Source: CAVVKW01 sp963761705
GTDB lineage: Bacteria > Verrucomicrobiota > Verrucomicrobiia > Chthoniobacterales > JAATET01
Assembly: GCA_963761705.1 (NCBI GenBank)
Contig: CAVXHK010000001.1
Location: forward strand, 1,550,001-1,614,000
DNA: 64,000 bases
Reading direction: 5' to 3'
Within the stretch, counting starts at the first letter, position 1, and every line of letters starts with the position of its first letter. The position numbers and the translations under genes are program-made. A model generated the notes under the pieces. That model was given only the letters and a program-made list of their open reading frames with translations, made no database searches and was not told the origin of the DNA. Below are positions 8,125 to 16,442 of this stretch, in pieces.

Positions 8125-8862
8125 GTGCGTGTGAGTGGGTGGGAATGGGTCTTCGTTGGCGTCGCGGCATTGTTGATCGGGATGGCGAAGGCGGGCCTCG
8201 CGGGCATGGGGATGGTGTCGATTGTGATCGTGGCGTCGGTGATGCCGGCACGCGAATCGACGGGCGCGATTCTCACTCTGCTCATCGTCGCGGATCTTTT
8301 CGCGATCGTGGCTTACCGGGCGCACGCGGTGTGGGCGAAGGTGTTCCGGCTGTTGCCGCCGGCGGTGGCCGGGATTCTCGTTGGGTGGTGGGTGATGCCG
8401 ATGATCGATCCGGCGATCTACGGAAGAGTGATCGGGTGGGTGACGCTCGGGCTGTTGGTGGTGCTCACGGTGCAGCGGCGGTCCGCGGGACTGCGTCGGG
8501 TGGTCTCGGGGAACCCGGCGGCAGGTTGGATCGCGGGTGGGCTCGGGGGGGTCGCGACGATGCTGGCGAACGCGGCGGGGCCGGTGATGACGATCTACTT
8601 GCTGGCCTGCGGGTTGCCGAAACTGGCGTTCGTCGGGACGGCGGCGTGGTTTTTCTTCATCGTGAACGTGACGAAGGTGCCGATCTCGGCGGGCATGGGG
8701 CTCATCACGGCGGAGTCACTTTGGATGACGCTCGTGCTGAGTCCGGTCGTGATCGCGGGTGGATTCCTCGGGCGCTGGGTGATCGGGTGGATCAGGCAGG
8801 ACGTGTTCGAGAGGCTGGTGGTGGGGTTTGCCGGATTGGCTGCGGTGCGATTGGTTTGGTGA
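8125..8862 (+). CDS. TauE/SafE family membrane exporter
   Basis: A 245-residue polytopic protein with about 7-8 hydrophobic helices, of the TauE/SafE (DUF81) family associated with export of sulfite or organosulfur anions. Typical features are the N-terminal LLIGMAKAGLAGMGM, with the conserved small-residue turn, and its repeat GGLGGVATMLANAAGPVMTIYLL in the second half. The start is GTG at 8125; GTG 8131 is an alternative. The substrate cannot be told from sequence. It is divergent from argG, and its 3' end faces msrA with a palindromic repeat between. Confidence 0.85.
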   Translation: MRVSGWEWVFVGVAALLIGMAKAGLAGMGMVSIVIVASVMPARESTGAILTLLIVADLFAIVAYRAHAVWAKVFRLLPPAVAGILVGWWVMPMIDPAIYGRVIGWVTLGLLVVLTVQRRSAGLRRVVSGNPAAGWIAGGLGGVATMLANAAGPVMTIYLLACGLPKLAFVGTAAWFFFIVNVTKVPISAGMGLITAESLWMTLVLSPVVIAGGFLGRWVIGWIRQDVFERLVVGFAGLAAVRLVW

Positions 8863-8910
8863 GCGTGGCACCGCGTTGAACCCGAATTGGCGCATCGCGG
8901 TTGGATTGGA

Positions 8911-8940
8911 CCGGCGATTGCAAATCGTCGCTCCTTGAAG
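8911..8940. repeat. Palindromic repeat ending GCTCCTTGAAG
   Basis: An imperfect 8-bp stem (CCGGCGATT / AATCGTCG) is followed by CTCCTTGAAG. It separates the convergent tauE-like and msrA genes and shares its 3' flank with the element at 52811. Confidence 0.7.
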
Positions 8941-8946
8941 TGACCT

Positions 8947-9522
8947 TTATTCGACGCCGGCGCGCTTCATGCGGGGGACGCTGACGCCGCGGATGTAGGG
9001 GTTGTTGGGATTTTTTTCCTCGTAGTCCTGGTGGTAGTCCTCGGCCAGCCAGAATTTTTTGAGCTCGGTGATTTCCACGGCGATCGGTTTTTTGTAGTCC
9101 GGTTGGATCTCGGCGATTTTGGTTTCGATGGCCTGTTTTTCCGCTTCGTCGGAGTAGAAGGCGATGGGGCGGTATTGGCTGCCGAAATCGGGAGCGACGC
9201 CGCGCCCTTCGGTCGGGTCAAAGGATTTAAAAAATGGATCAAGCAACTCGGCAAAGGTGATTTTCTCGGGATCGTAGGTGATCTCGACGGCTTCGGCGTG
9301 GCCGGTTTTGCCGGTGTTGGAAGACTCGTAAGTCGGGTTCTCGGTGTGGCCTCCGGCGTAACCCGAGACGACGTCGGTCACGCCGGGGACTCGTTCGTAG
9401 ATCGCTTCGACGCACCAGAAACATCCGGCGGCGAGAACGGCTTTTTTGGATTCGGCTGCGTTCATGGTGGTAACAAGGGTGGTGGTCGCTAGGGCGGCCG
9501 TTAGAAGCTGGGAGATTTTCAT
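8947..9522 (-). CDS. msrA: Secreted peptide-methionine (S)-S-oxide reductase
   Basis: Repairs oxidised methionine (S-sulfoxide) in proteins. 191 residues from ATG 9522, which opens a signal peptide (MKISQLLTAALATTTLVTTMNA), so this copy acts in the periplasm. The active site is AAGCFWCVEAIYERVPGV with the catalytic Cys in GCFW. GYAGGH, FFKSFDPT and DFGSQYRPIAFY are also conserved. A frame extension to 9555 is possible but lacks support. Together with the periplasmic peroxiredoxin at 26988 it suggests envelope oxidative defence. Confidence 0.95.
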   Translation of the reverse strand: MKISQLLTAALATTTLVTTMNAAESKKAVLAAGCFWCVEAIYERVPGVTDVVSGYAGGHTENPTYESSNTGKTGHAEAVEITYDPEKITFAELLDPFFKSFDPTEGRGVAPDFGSQYRPIAFYSDEAEKQAIETKIAEIQPDYKKPIAVEITELKKFWLAEDYHQDYEEKNPNNPYIRGVSVPRMKRAGVE

Positions 9523-9690
9523 AAGGTACGTTCGTAGGAGAAGCTGTGAGTGCAAGTATTCCCGCCGCGGAGGTTTGAATGACGAGGGAGCCGGGGGCGA
9601 GGGGGCGTGCGATTCAGATGCAGTGACGGACGTTTCAATGAATCGGATCCAGACGCGAGGCTGTCACCCGCGGCTGGAAAGGTGGGATGG

Positions 9691-10161
9691 ATGATGGGGG
9701 CTGACAGTGGAGTCGCGAAGGGGGCAGCGATCTCGCGTTTTTGGAGCGGTCGCACGGTGGGCGGGGGCGGTAAGAGTGTGCCGGGTAGGCTAAACATCCT
9801 CGTGGTGGAGGATCACTCGGATAGCCGTGAATATCTGGCCATCTTTCTCCGCCAACTGGGTCACGTCGTGCGGGAGGCCGGGTCGATGGACGAGGCGTTG
9901 GATTCGTTGGACGGCGAAGACTGTGACGTGCTGATTTCCGACGTGGGTTTGCCGGACGGGAGCGGATGGGACTTGCTCTCGAGGACGGCCGAGGGGTCGG
10001 TCGGTTACGCGATTACGATGAGCGGTTTTGGGACTCTGGGCGATCGCGTCCGAAGCAGCCGGGCGGGCTATCGTCAGCATTTATTGAAGCCGTTCGACGC
10101 GGAGAAGCTGTCGGAGATCCTCGACGAGGCGGCGGTGGATTGTCCGCACGAGGAGCGGTAA
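9691..10161 (+). CDS. Stand-alone response-regulator receiver protein
   Basis: About 156 residues consisting of a short variable N-terminus and one CheY-like receiver domain with no output domain. Acidic pocket residues are in ILVVEDHSD; the phosphoacceptor Asp is in VLISDVGLPDGSGWD, and the conserved Lys in HLLKPFD. A Thr/Ser switch position appears in AITMSGFG. ATG 9691 follows GGAAAGGTGGG; a later start within the first 30 residues is possible. No kinase is adjacent; it may act through protein contacts or in a phosphorelay. Paired hairpins follow its stop. Confidence 0.85.
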   Translation: MMGADSGVAKGAAISRFWSGRTVGGGGKSVPGRLNILVVEDHSDSREYLAIFLRQLGHVVREAGSMDEALDSLDGEDCDVLISDVGLPDGSGWDLLSRTAEGSVGYAITMSGFGTLGDRVRSSRAGYRQHLLKPFDAEKLSEILDEAAVDCPHEER

Positions 10162-10185
10162 CGGCGAACCGCCGGGAGCGTTTCG

Positions 10186-10214
10186 CGGCTCGTCGAGCCG
10201 TCGGGTCGCACCCG
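10186..10214. repeat. Two adjacent hairpins after the receiver gene
   Basis: CGGCTC-GTC-GAGCCG (10186-10200) is followed at once by CGGGT-CGC-ACCCG (10202-10214). There is no T tract, so a Rho-independent terminator is doubtful; the two-hairpin layout recalls the repeat at 5984. Confidence 0.4.
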
Positions 10215-10279
10215 ATGGGGGTTGGACATCCGAGGCGAGGGGTGGGTAGGTTTTCCCACTCCGCTCCGGCGGACCGCGC

Positions 10280-11296
10280 ATGAAGGTCATCATCCAAATC
10301 CCCTGCTACAACGAAGAAGACACGATCGGTATCGCGCTGGAAGCGCTGCCGCGGACCCTCCCGGGGGTCGACGTGGTCGAGTGGCTCGTGGTGAACGATG
10401 GGAGCGAGGACGGGACGGCGGAGGTCGCGAGGCGTCTTGGGGTGCATCACGTGATCAATCGTCCGCATCTTGGATTGGCGCGGACGTTCATGGCTGGGCT
10501 TGAGGCGTGTCTGGAGCGGGGTGCGGACGTGATCGTGAACACCGACGCGGACAATCAATACAACGCGGATGACATCCCCAAACTTGTCGAACCGATTCTC
10601 GCGGATCGGGCGGACATGGTGATCGGTGAGCGGCCAATTTCTCAGATCGAGCATTTTTCGCCGGTGAAGAAGATGCTGCAAAAGTTGGGGAGTTGGGTGG
10701 TGCGGAAGGCGAGCAAGACGTCGATCGCCGACGCGCCGAGTGGATTCCGAGCGATCAACCGCGAGACGGCGCTGCGGATGAACGTTTTTAACGAATACAC
10801 CTACACGCTCGAGACGATCATCCAGGCCGGGCAGGCGAGCCTGCGGGTGATGTCGGTGCCGGTGCGGACGAATGGATTTCTGCGGCCTTCGCGGTTGTTG
10901 AAGAGCATCCCGGCTTACGTGCAGCGGTCGATCCTCACGATCTTTCGAATTTTCATCGTCTACAAGCCGCTGCGGTTTTTCGCGCTGCTTGGGGCGCTGC
11001 CGTTCGGACTGGGAGGGGTTCTAATGTTGCGGTGGCTGTGGCTTTTCTACGAGGGCACGACTCGGACGCATCTGCCGAGTCTATTGGTCGCGGCGGTGCT
11101 GGTTCTGGTGGGCGTGCAGGTGTGGGTGCTGGGATTTGTGGCCGATCTCATCGCGGTGAACCGGCGGTTGCTGGAGGACGTGCAGTTGCGGGTGCGGCGC
11201 CGGGATTTGGCGGGGAGTGAGGTGAGTTTTGAAGGGAAGGCCGCTCAAGATCAGGGTGCAGTGGGACCGAAGGAACCGACCGAGGTCGGCAGCTAG
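10280..11296 (+). CDS. Family 2 glycosyltransferase, dolichol-phosphate mannosyltransferase-like
   Basis: 338 residues. The N-terminal GT-A domain (residues about 1-220) shows IQIPCYNEEDTIG, VVNDGSEDGT and the metal-binding NTDADNQY (DXD-type). Two hydrophobic helices follow (FFALLGALPFGLGGVLML and LLVAAVLVLVGVQVWVLGF), as in DPM1/GtrB-type enzymes that transfer a sugar from a nucleotide donor to a polyprenyl phosphate carrier at the inner membrane. The tail after about residue 300 is hydrophilic and variable. The acceptor and sugar are not determinable. It stands alone between the receiver gene and the convergent Na/Pi locus. Confidence 0.9.
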   Translation: MKVIIQIPCYNEEDTIGIALEALPRTLPGVDVVEWLVVNDGSEDGTAEVARRLGVHHVINRPHLGLARTFMAGLEACLERGADVIVNTDADNQYNADDIPKLVEPILADRADMVIGERPISQIEHFSPVKKMLQKLGSWVVRKASKTSIADAPSGFRAINRETALRMNVFNEYTYTLETIIQAGQASLRVMSVPVRTNGFLRPSRLLKSIPAYVQRSILTIFRIFIVYKPLRFFALLGALPFGLGGVLMLRWLWLFYEGTTRTHLPSLLVAAVLVLVGVQVWVLGFVADLIAVNRRLLEDVQLRVRRRDLAGSEVSFEGKAAQDQGAVGPKEPTEVGS

Positions 11297-11397
11297 AGCG
11301 AAGGGAAGAATCGCTGGGCTTCCTGCGAGGCGGGTCTTTTTCCCGGAGCAGTTACAGCTTCTTCGCTTCGCTCAGAATGGCGGGGAAGGGGGGGTGG

Positions 11398-13009
11398 CTA
11401 AGCGGGCTTGGCGAAGGCGTAGGCTAAGTTCGCGAGGTGGCCGTTGATGCGGCGGTAGCTGGTAACGCAGTCGAGGAAGAAGGCGCTGGCTTCGAGGGTG
11501 GCGCGGTCGGAGTTCACCAGGCGGGTGAAGTGTTCCGTTTGGGCGGAACGACACTCCAAGTCGAAGGCGTTCTTTGAACCCAGAAAGGCGGTGGCTTGGT
11601 CGGCGTCGCGGGTGGTGAGGAAGCCGAGGCCGAGGGTGAAGCGCGTGACGAGTTGGTCTTGGAGCGTGTTGAGTCGGGTCTGGTCGGCAACGGGGGCGGA
11701 GAAGTGGCCGTCGAGCTGCTTGATGAGGTGGTCACAGAGATTTTTGTCGACGATGTCGCCGATGGATTCGAGTTCGTTGGCGGTGGTGAGGAGGGCGAAA
11801 AGGGCTTTTGACTCGGTGGGATTAAGGATTAAGGGATTCCTCGCCGAGCTGGCTGAGGAATTCTTTGATCGTCGCGTTGATGCGGTCAACTTCGTCGTCC
11901 TGAAAGCGGATGCCACGGGCGAGGTTTGGGTCGCGGGTGTGCTGGGCTTGGCCGTAGCCGGAGACCATGGATTTGACGGTGTCGGCCATGAGCAGGATCT
12001 CGCGGCTGGCGTGGGCCAGGGCGAGAGCCGGGATCGGGAGCGCCGCTGGATCCAGGTAGGTCGTGGGAAGCTTGGGGGCGCTGGGTCCGGGGGCGTCGGG
12101 CGTGATCAGGCTGCGCGTGAGGCGGCTGATGGGGCCGAGAATGGCGAGACCAACGGCGGCGACGGCGAGGTTGAAGCCGGTGTGGAGATTGGCGCCGAGG
12201 AGGGAGGGTGGAAAATCTTGGGCCGTCAGCCACGCAGTCCAGAGCGGGGCGGTGAGGAGAAGGGCGGCGACGGGTAGGGCTTTGAGGAAGAGGTTGGCGG
12301 TGGCGGTGCGGCGGAGTTCGAGTTCGCTCCAACCGGATGCGAGGACGGTGCCGGCGGTGCCGAGGTTGGCTCCGAAGACGACGGCGACGATCACCGAAGA
12401 GCCGCCGAGGCCACCTTCGGCGAGGGCGAGCGCCAGGCCGATGACGGCGGTCGAGCTCTGAAGGATCATCGTGAGAACGGTGGCCAGGAGCGTGAGAAGG
12501 ATGGGGTGCTTGGCAAGGATCGCGATGGTTTCGACGAGGTCGGGACTGTCGGAGACCTGGGCGGCGGAACGGCTGATCATTTCCATCGCGAGAAAGATGA
12601 AGCCGAGGGAGAGAAGGAGCTGACCGATACCGCGAAAGACGTTGCGGGTAAGAAATTGAAAACCGACGAGGCCGAGAACCAGAAAGACGGCGGCGTAGCT
12701 GTAGACGTCGAACGAGAGCAGCTGGACGGTGATCGTGATGCCGACGTTTGCGCCGAGCATGACGGCGAGCATGCGGTCGGGTGGGACGCGGCCAGTGCGC
12801 ATCATGTCCAAGCTCAGCAGGGCGACGGTGGTGGAGGAGGGCGCCAGGCAGGCGACGGCGCAGCCTCCGCCGAAGGCGCGAAAGCGGGTGCGGGTGGCGG
12901 TGTGCAACCAAGTGGCGAGGCTTGAGCCGAACAGGCGGTCGAGGCTTTTCCGCAGGAAACGGACTCCGAACAAAATGAGGGCGACTCCGCCGGCGATCTG
13001 AAACAACAC
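11398..13009 (-). pseudogene. Na/Pi cotransporter with PhoU-like C-terminus, frameshifted by a 7-bp duplication
   Basis: The first frame (GTG 13009 to TAA 11822, 395 residues) encodes a complete Na/Pi-cotransporter membrane domain with the two QSST-type repeats (LAPSSTTVALLSL and ILQSSTAVIGLALA) and the start of a PhoU-like helical domain. It ends at an early stop. The PhoU-like domain continues in another frame (ALFALLTTANELESIGDIVDKNL) to 11398. At the junction GGATTAA occurs twice in tandem (11819-11832); deleting one copy restores EESLNPTESKALFALL without a break. The truncated product may still transport phosphate but lacks most of the regulatory domain. An upstream TAG fixes the start. 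A Pho box precedes it. Confidence 0.85.
11819..11834. repeat. Tandem 7-bp duplication GGATTAA x2 (frameshift site)
   Basis: GGATTAAGGATTAAGG: two direct heptamers inside the transporter gene. The extra seven bases shift the frame and create the TAA at 11822-11824. Confidence 0.9.
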
Positions 13010-13039
13010 CCAGCTTCTCTAGCAGGTTCCACGGCTTGT

Positions 13040-13057
13040 GTGACGGAAATGTGACAA
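13040..13057 (-). promoter_or_regulatory. Candidate Pho box
   Basis: On the minus strand TTGTCAC-ATTT-CCGTCAC shows two 7-bp direct repeats separated by four A/T bases, the architecture of a PhoB site (consensus CTGTCAT-N4-CTGTCAC). It lies 31-48 nt upstream of the GTG start of the Na/Pi cotransporter, consistent with induction under phosphate starvation. Confidence 0.6.
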
Positions 13058-13285
13058 GCGAGGGCTTGCGTTTATCTTGGAAGGTCTTCGGAAAAGTCAG
13101 CAAGCACTGGACGCAGCGCGACGTTGGGAGCACGAGGCGACCGGTTGCGTTCGGCGCTCGGCGAGTGTTTCCGAGATGACATTCCGGGCCGGGTTATCGC
13201 GATGCGATGGCTTTGGAGGTCAAACGAGACGAGCGCCGGTTGCTTGAAGGGCGAAGAGAAAGGCCGTCTCGCGAGGCTGGTCGTA

Positions 13286-14161
13286 ATGGGTATAATGAAG
13301 GAAATGATGCGTGTTGTGCTTGTCTTGCTTGTGGGGTTGGGGTTAGGGGCGTGCGCTTCGCCGCGGATTCCAGGGAAGGAGGTGCCGACGTCCGAGGGGG
13401 AGGCGGTCGTGCTGGTTGAGCGGGCGCGGGAGGCGCAGGGAGGCGCGGCGTTTGACCGGGTGGAGGACGTGAGCGTGCGGTATGAGGGGAAGTGGGGGTT
13501 GATTGGGCCGAAGTTTCAGCCGGTGCTGGTGGACCGGGAGTTTCGCGCCCGCTCAGAAGAGCGCCTGGTGCTCCCGTCGCGGGTGATCGCGCAGCGGCAC
13601 GAAGGTCCGGGGGGGACGAAGGTTGTTCGGCGGGATGGCGATGAGGTGGTCATCGTCTACAACGGGGCTGAGTCGGCAGATGAGGAGAAGCGGGCGGCGG
13701 CGGCGTTGGTGGCGGACGCTTACACGATGTTTTTGCTGGGGCCCTTCTTCTTCGAGCGGGAAGGGGTGACCTTGACGATGGCGGGCGAGGGACGGGTCGA
13801 CGGAGAGGTTTGCGACGAGGTGCTGGCGGTGGTGCGTCCGGGGTTTGGTTTCTCGGCGGAGGACCGGGTGGTTCTGTCGCTGGAGCGGCGGACCGGGCGC
13901 TTGGTTCGGGTGCGGATGACGCTGAACGGTTTGGCGAGCACGACGGGGGCGGAGGTGGACGTGACGTTCTCGGACTTCCGCGAAGTGGGCGGTGTGGTGT
14001 GGCCGACGGTTTTCGTCGAGCGGATTCGCTCGCCGTTTGATCTGTTTGCCCATCGCTGGACGGTGGAGGGATTGCGGGTGAACCAAGGATTGCGGTCTGA
14101 GGACCTGTTGGTCGAGGGGATCGGGGCGCTCGAAGCGACGGTCGGTTTTTCCGCACCATAG
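13286..14161 (+). CDS. Lipoprotein with LolA/LolB-like beta fold, function unknown
   Basis: 291 residues from ATG 13286, chosen because GAGG lies 9 nt upstream and the lipoprotein signal (MRVVLVLLVGLGLGAC) follows; ATG 13295 is also possible. After Cys comes a protein rich in alternating beta strands (VSVRYEGKWG, FRARSEERLVLPSRVIAQR, VVIVYNG, GEVCDEVLAVV, VVWPTVFVERI), reminiscent of outer-membrane-lipoprotein sorting-like domains that measure substrate-derived lipids. I do not recognise a specific family. It is divergent from the Na/Pi gene, with 276 bp between them containing the Pho box. Confidence 0.7.
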   Translation: MGIMKEMMRVVLVLLVGLGLGACASPRIPGKEVPTSEGEAVVLVERAREAQGGAAFDRVEDVSVRYEGKWGLIGPKFQPVLVDREFRARSEERLVLPSRVIAQRHEGPGGTKVVRRDGDEVVIVYNGAESADEEKRAAAALVADAYTMFLLGPFFFEREGVTLTMAGEGRVDGEVCDEVLAVVRPGFGFSAEDRVVLSLERRTGRLVRVRMTLNGLASTTGAEVDVTFSDFREVGGVVWPTVFVERIRSPFDLFAHRWTVEGLRVNQGLRSEDLLVEGIGALEATVGFSAP

Positions 14162-14234
14162 CGGTTGCCATTTCTCCGAAGTGCTCTAGGAATACTGTCC
14201 CGCTAATCCGAGCGGGCACCTAATTCATATCCTG

Positions 14235-16319
14235 ATGACTGAAATTTCCAAATACCGCAACATCGGCATTTTCGCCCACGTCGACGCCGGCAAGACCACC
14301 ACGACCGAGCGCATTCTCAAGCTTACCGGCAAGATTCACAAGATCGGTGAGGTCCACGACGGTGCCGCGACGACCGACTTCATGGAGCAGGAGCAAGAGC
14401 GCGGGATCACAATTCAGTCCGCGGCCACGACGTGCTTCTGGAACGACCATCAGTTCAACATCATCGACACTCCGGGCCACGTGGATTTCACCATCGAGGT
14501 GTACCGTTCGCTCAAGGTTCTCGACGGTGGCATCGGTGTGTTTTGCGGATCGGGCGGCGTCGAGCCACAGTCGGAGACGAACTGGCGCTACGCGAATGAC
14601 TCGAAGGTCTCGCGGGTTATCTACGTCAACAAGCTGGACCGCATCGGTGCGGATTTCTACCGCGTCGTGAAGCAGGTCGAGGAGATCCTCGCCGCGAAGC
14701 CGCTCGTGATGGTGCTGCCGATCGGGACGGAAGAAAATTTCAAGGGCGTCGTGCAGCTTCTCGAAGAGAACGCGATGATCTGGGACGACTCGGGTGATCC
14801 GCTCAATTTCTCGATCCATCCGATTCCCGATGACCTGAAAGAGAAAGCCGCCGAGTATCGAGCGGCCCTCATCGAAGCGGTCGTCGAACAGGATGACGAC
14901 GTTTTGGAGAAGTATCTCGAGGGCGAAATACCGGACGTCCCAACGATCAAACGGCTCATCCGCAAGGGAACGATCGCTCTGGATTTCTTCCCGACGTATT
15001 GCGGGTCTTCGTTCAAGAACAAAGGCGTGCAGAACGTGCTCGACGCCGTTGTCGATTACCTCCCGAGCCCAACGGAAGTTCCGCCGCAGCCCGAGGTCGA
15101 CCTCGAAGGCAACGAGACCGGTGAGTTCGCTATCGTTTCTGAAGACGAGCCGCTCAGGGCGCTCGCGTTCAAGATCATGGACGACAAGTTTGGCGCGCTG
15201 ACGTTTACGCGGATTTATTCGGGCAAAATCGAGCGCGGTATGAACGTGCTCAATACCTTCACCGGTAAGGAAGAGCGCATCGGGCGACTGGTCGCGATGC
15301 ACGCCGACAGCCGTGAGGAAATCGACTCCGCGCGAGCGGGCGACATCATCGCCATTGTCGGCATGAAGAACGTCCAGACCGGCCACACGCTGTGCGATCC
15401 GAAGGATCCGGCGACGCTGGAGCCAATGGTTTTCCCGGATCCGGTTATTTCCATCGCCGTTGCACCGAAGGATAAGAGCGCATCCGAGAAGCTCGGCACG
15501 GCCATCGGCAAGATGGTGAAGGAGGATCCGTCCTTCCACGTCGAGACCGACGAGGACAGCGGCGAGACCATTCTCAAGGGGATGGGTGAGCTTCACCTCG
15601 ACATCAAGGTCGACATCCTCAAGCGGACGCACGGCGTCGAAGTGATCGTCGGAAAGCCGCAGGTTGCCTACCGCGAGACGATTACAAAGGCAATTTCGGA
15701 CACCTACACGCACAAGAAGCAGTCGGGTGGTTCGGGTCAATTCGCGCGGATCGATTACACGATTGAACCGCTCGAGCAGGGCGAAGATTTCATCTTCGAG
15801 TCGAAGGTCGTCGGCGGCAACGTTCCGAAGGAATACATCCCGGCGGTCGAGAAGGGCTTCAAAAATTCGAAGGACAAGGGCGTTCTCGCCGGGTTCCCGT
15901 GCTTGGCGTTCAAGGTGACGCTGACGGACGGTGGTTCCCACGCGGTCGATTCCTCGGCGATCGCTTTCGAGATTGCGGCGAAGTCGGCTTACCGGCAGAC
16001 GATGCCGAAAGCGGGCGCTCAGTTGCTCGAGCCGATCATGAAGCTCGACGTCTTTGTCCCGGAGAATCACGTCGGCGACGCCATCGGCGATCTGAACCGT
16101 CGCCGCGGAATGATCAAGGCGCAGGATTCGACTCCGACCGGCATCCGCATCAAAGCCGACGCGCCGTTGAGCGAGATGTTTGGCTACATCGGCGATCTGC
16201 GTTCGATGACGTCGGGACGCGGCCAGTTCTCGATGGAGTTCTCGCACTACGCGGCCTGCCCGAAAAACGTTTCGGAGACGGTGATCGCGGAGACGGCCAA
16301 GCGGAACGCCGAGAAATAA
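14235..16319 (+). CDS. fusA: Elongation factor G, FusA2-like paralogue
   Basis: A translational GTPase that drives ribosomal translocation or recycling. 694 residues with G1 AHVDAGKT (14-21), G3 DTPGH (78-82), G4 NKLD (132-135) and all five EF-G domains. Several family-diagnostic stretches (GIGVFCGSGGVEPQSETNW, VVQLLEENAMIWDDSGDP, KKQSGGSGQFARIDYTI) match the second EF-G type described in proteobacteria (FusA2) better than the canonical str-operon EF-G. No rpsL/rpsG/tuf are adjacent, which also fits a paralogue. No obvious Shine-Dalgarno sequence precedes ATG 14235; a CCCGCT/AGCGGG hairpin lies in the leader. A strong terminator follows. Confidence 0.93.
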   Translation: MTEISKYRNIGIFAHVDAGKTTTTERILKLTGKIHKIGEVHDGAATTDFMEQEQERGITIQSAATTCFWNDHQFNIIDTPGHVDFTIEVYRSLKVLDGGIGVFCGSGGVEPQSETNWRYANDSKVSRVIYVNKLDRIGADFYRVVKQVEEILAAKPLVMVLPIGTEENFKGVVQLLEENAMIWDDSGDPLNFSIHPIPDDLKEKAAEYRAALIEAVVEQDDDVLEKYLEGEIPDVPTIKRLIRKGTIALDFFPTYCGSSFKNKGVQNVLDAVVDYLPSPTEVPPQPEVDLEGNETGEFAIVSEDEPLRALAFKIMDDKFGALTFTRIYSGKIERGMNVLNTFTGKEERIGRLVAMHADSREEIDSARAGDIIAIVGMKNVQTGHTLCDPKDPATLEPMVFPDPVISIAVAPKDKSASEKLGTAIGKMVKEDPSFHVETDEDSGETILKGMGELHLDIKVDILKRTHGVEVIVGKPQVAYRETITKAISDTYTHKKQSGGSGQFARIDYTIEPLEQGEDFIFESKVVGGNVPKEYIPAVEKGFKNSKDKGVLAGFPCLAFKVTLTDGGSHAVDSSAIAFEIAAKSAYRQTMPKAGAQLLEPIMKLDVFVPENHVGDAIGDLNRRRGMIKAQDSTPTGIRIKADAPLSEMFGYIGDLRSMTSGRGQFSMEFSHYAACPKNVSETVIAETAKRNAEK

Positions 16320-16339
16320 GGCGAGCGTTCACTCTCGAA

Positions 16340-16374
16340 AACCCCGGTCGGTTCGCGCCGACCGGGGTTTTTTT
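16340..16374 (+). terminator. Rho-independent terminator of fusA
   Basis: A perfect 12-bp stem (AACCCCGGTCGG / CCGACCGGGGTT) with loop TTCGCG is followed by seven Ts. It starts 21 nt after the fusA stop. Read from the other strand it has four Ts after the stem and could also end murA transcription. Confidence 0.92.
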
Positions 16375-16442
16375 GGGTTCCCGGTTCAGGCCGCCGCGCC
16401 GCGGGGTCCCGTTTTTTAGGCGTCCGGCGTGCGCGCGTGGGT

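Noticed and set aside
11398..13009. Programmed ribosomal frameshift as the explanation for the split transporter
   Set aside because: There is no slippery heptanucleotide or downstream structure; an exact 7-bp tandem duplication explains the shift fully.
14220..16247. Long open frame antisense to fusA
   Set aside because: Composition typical of an antisense shadow (Arg/Val/Asp/His-rich) with no recognisable motif.
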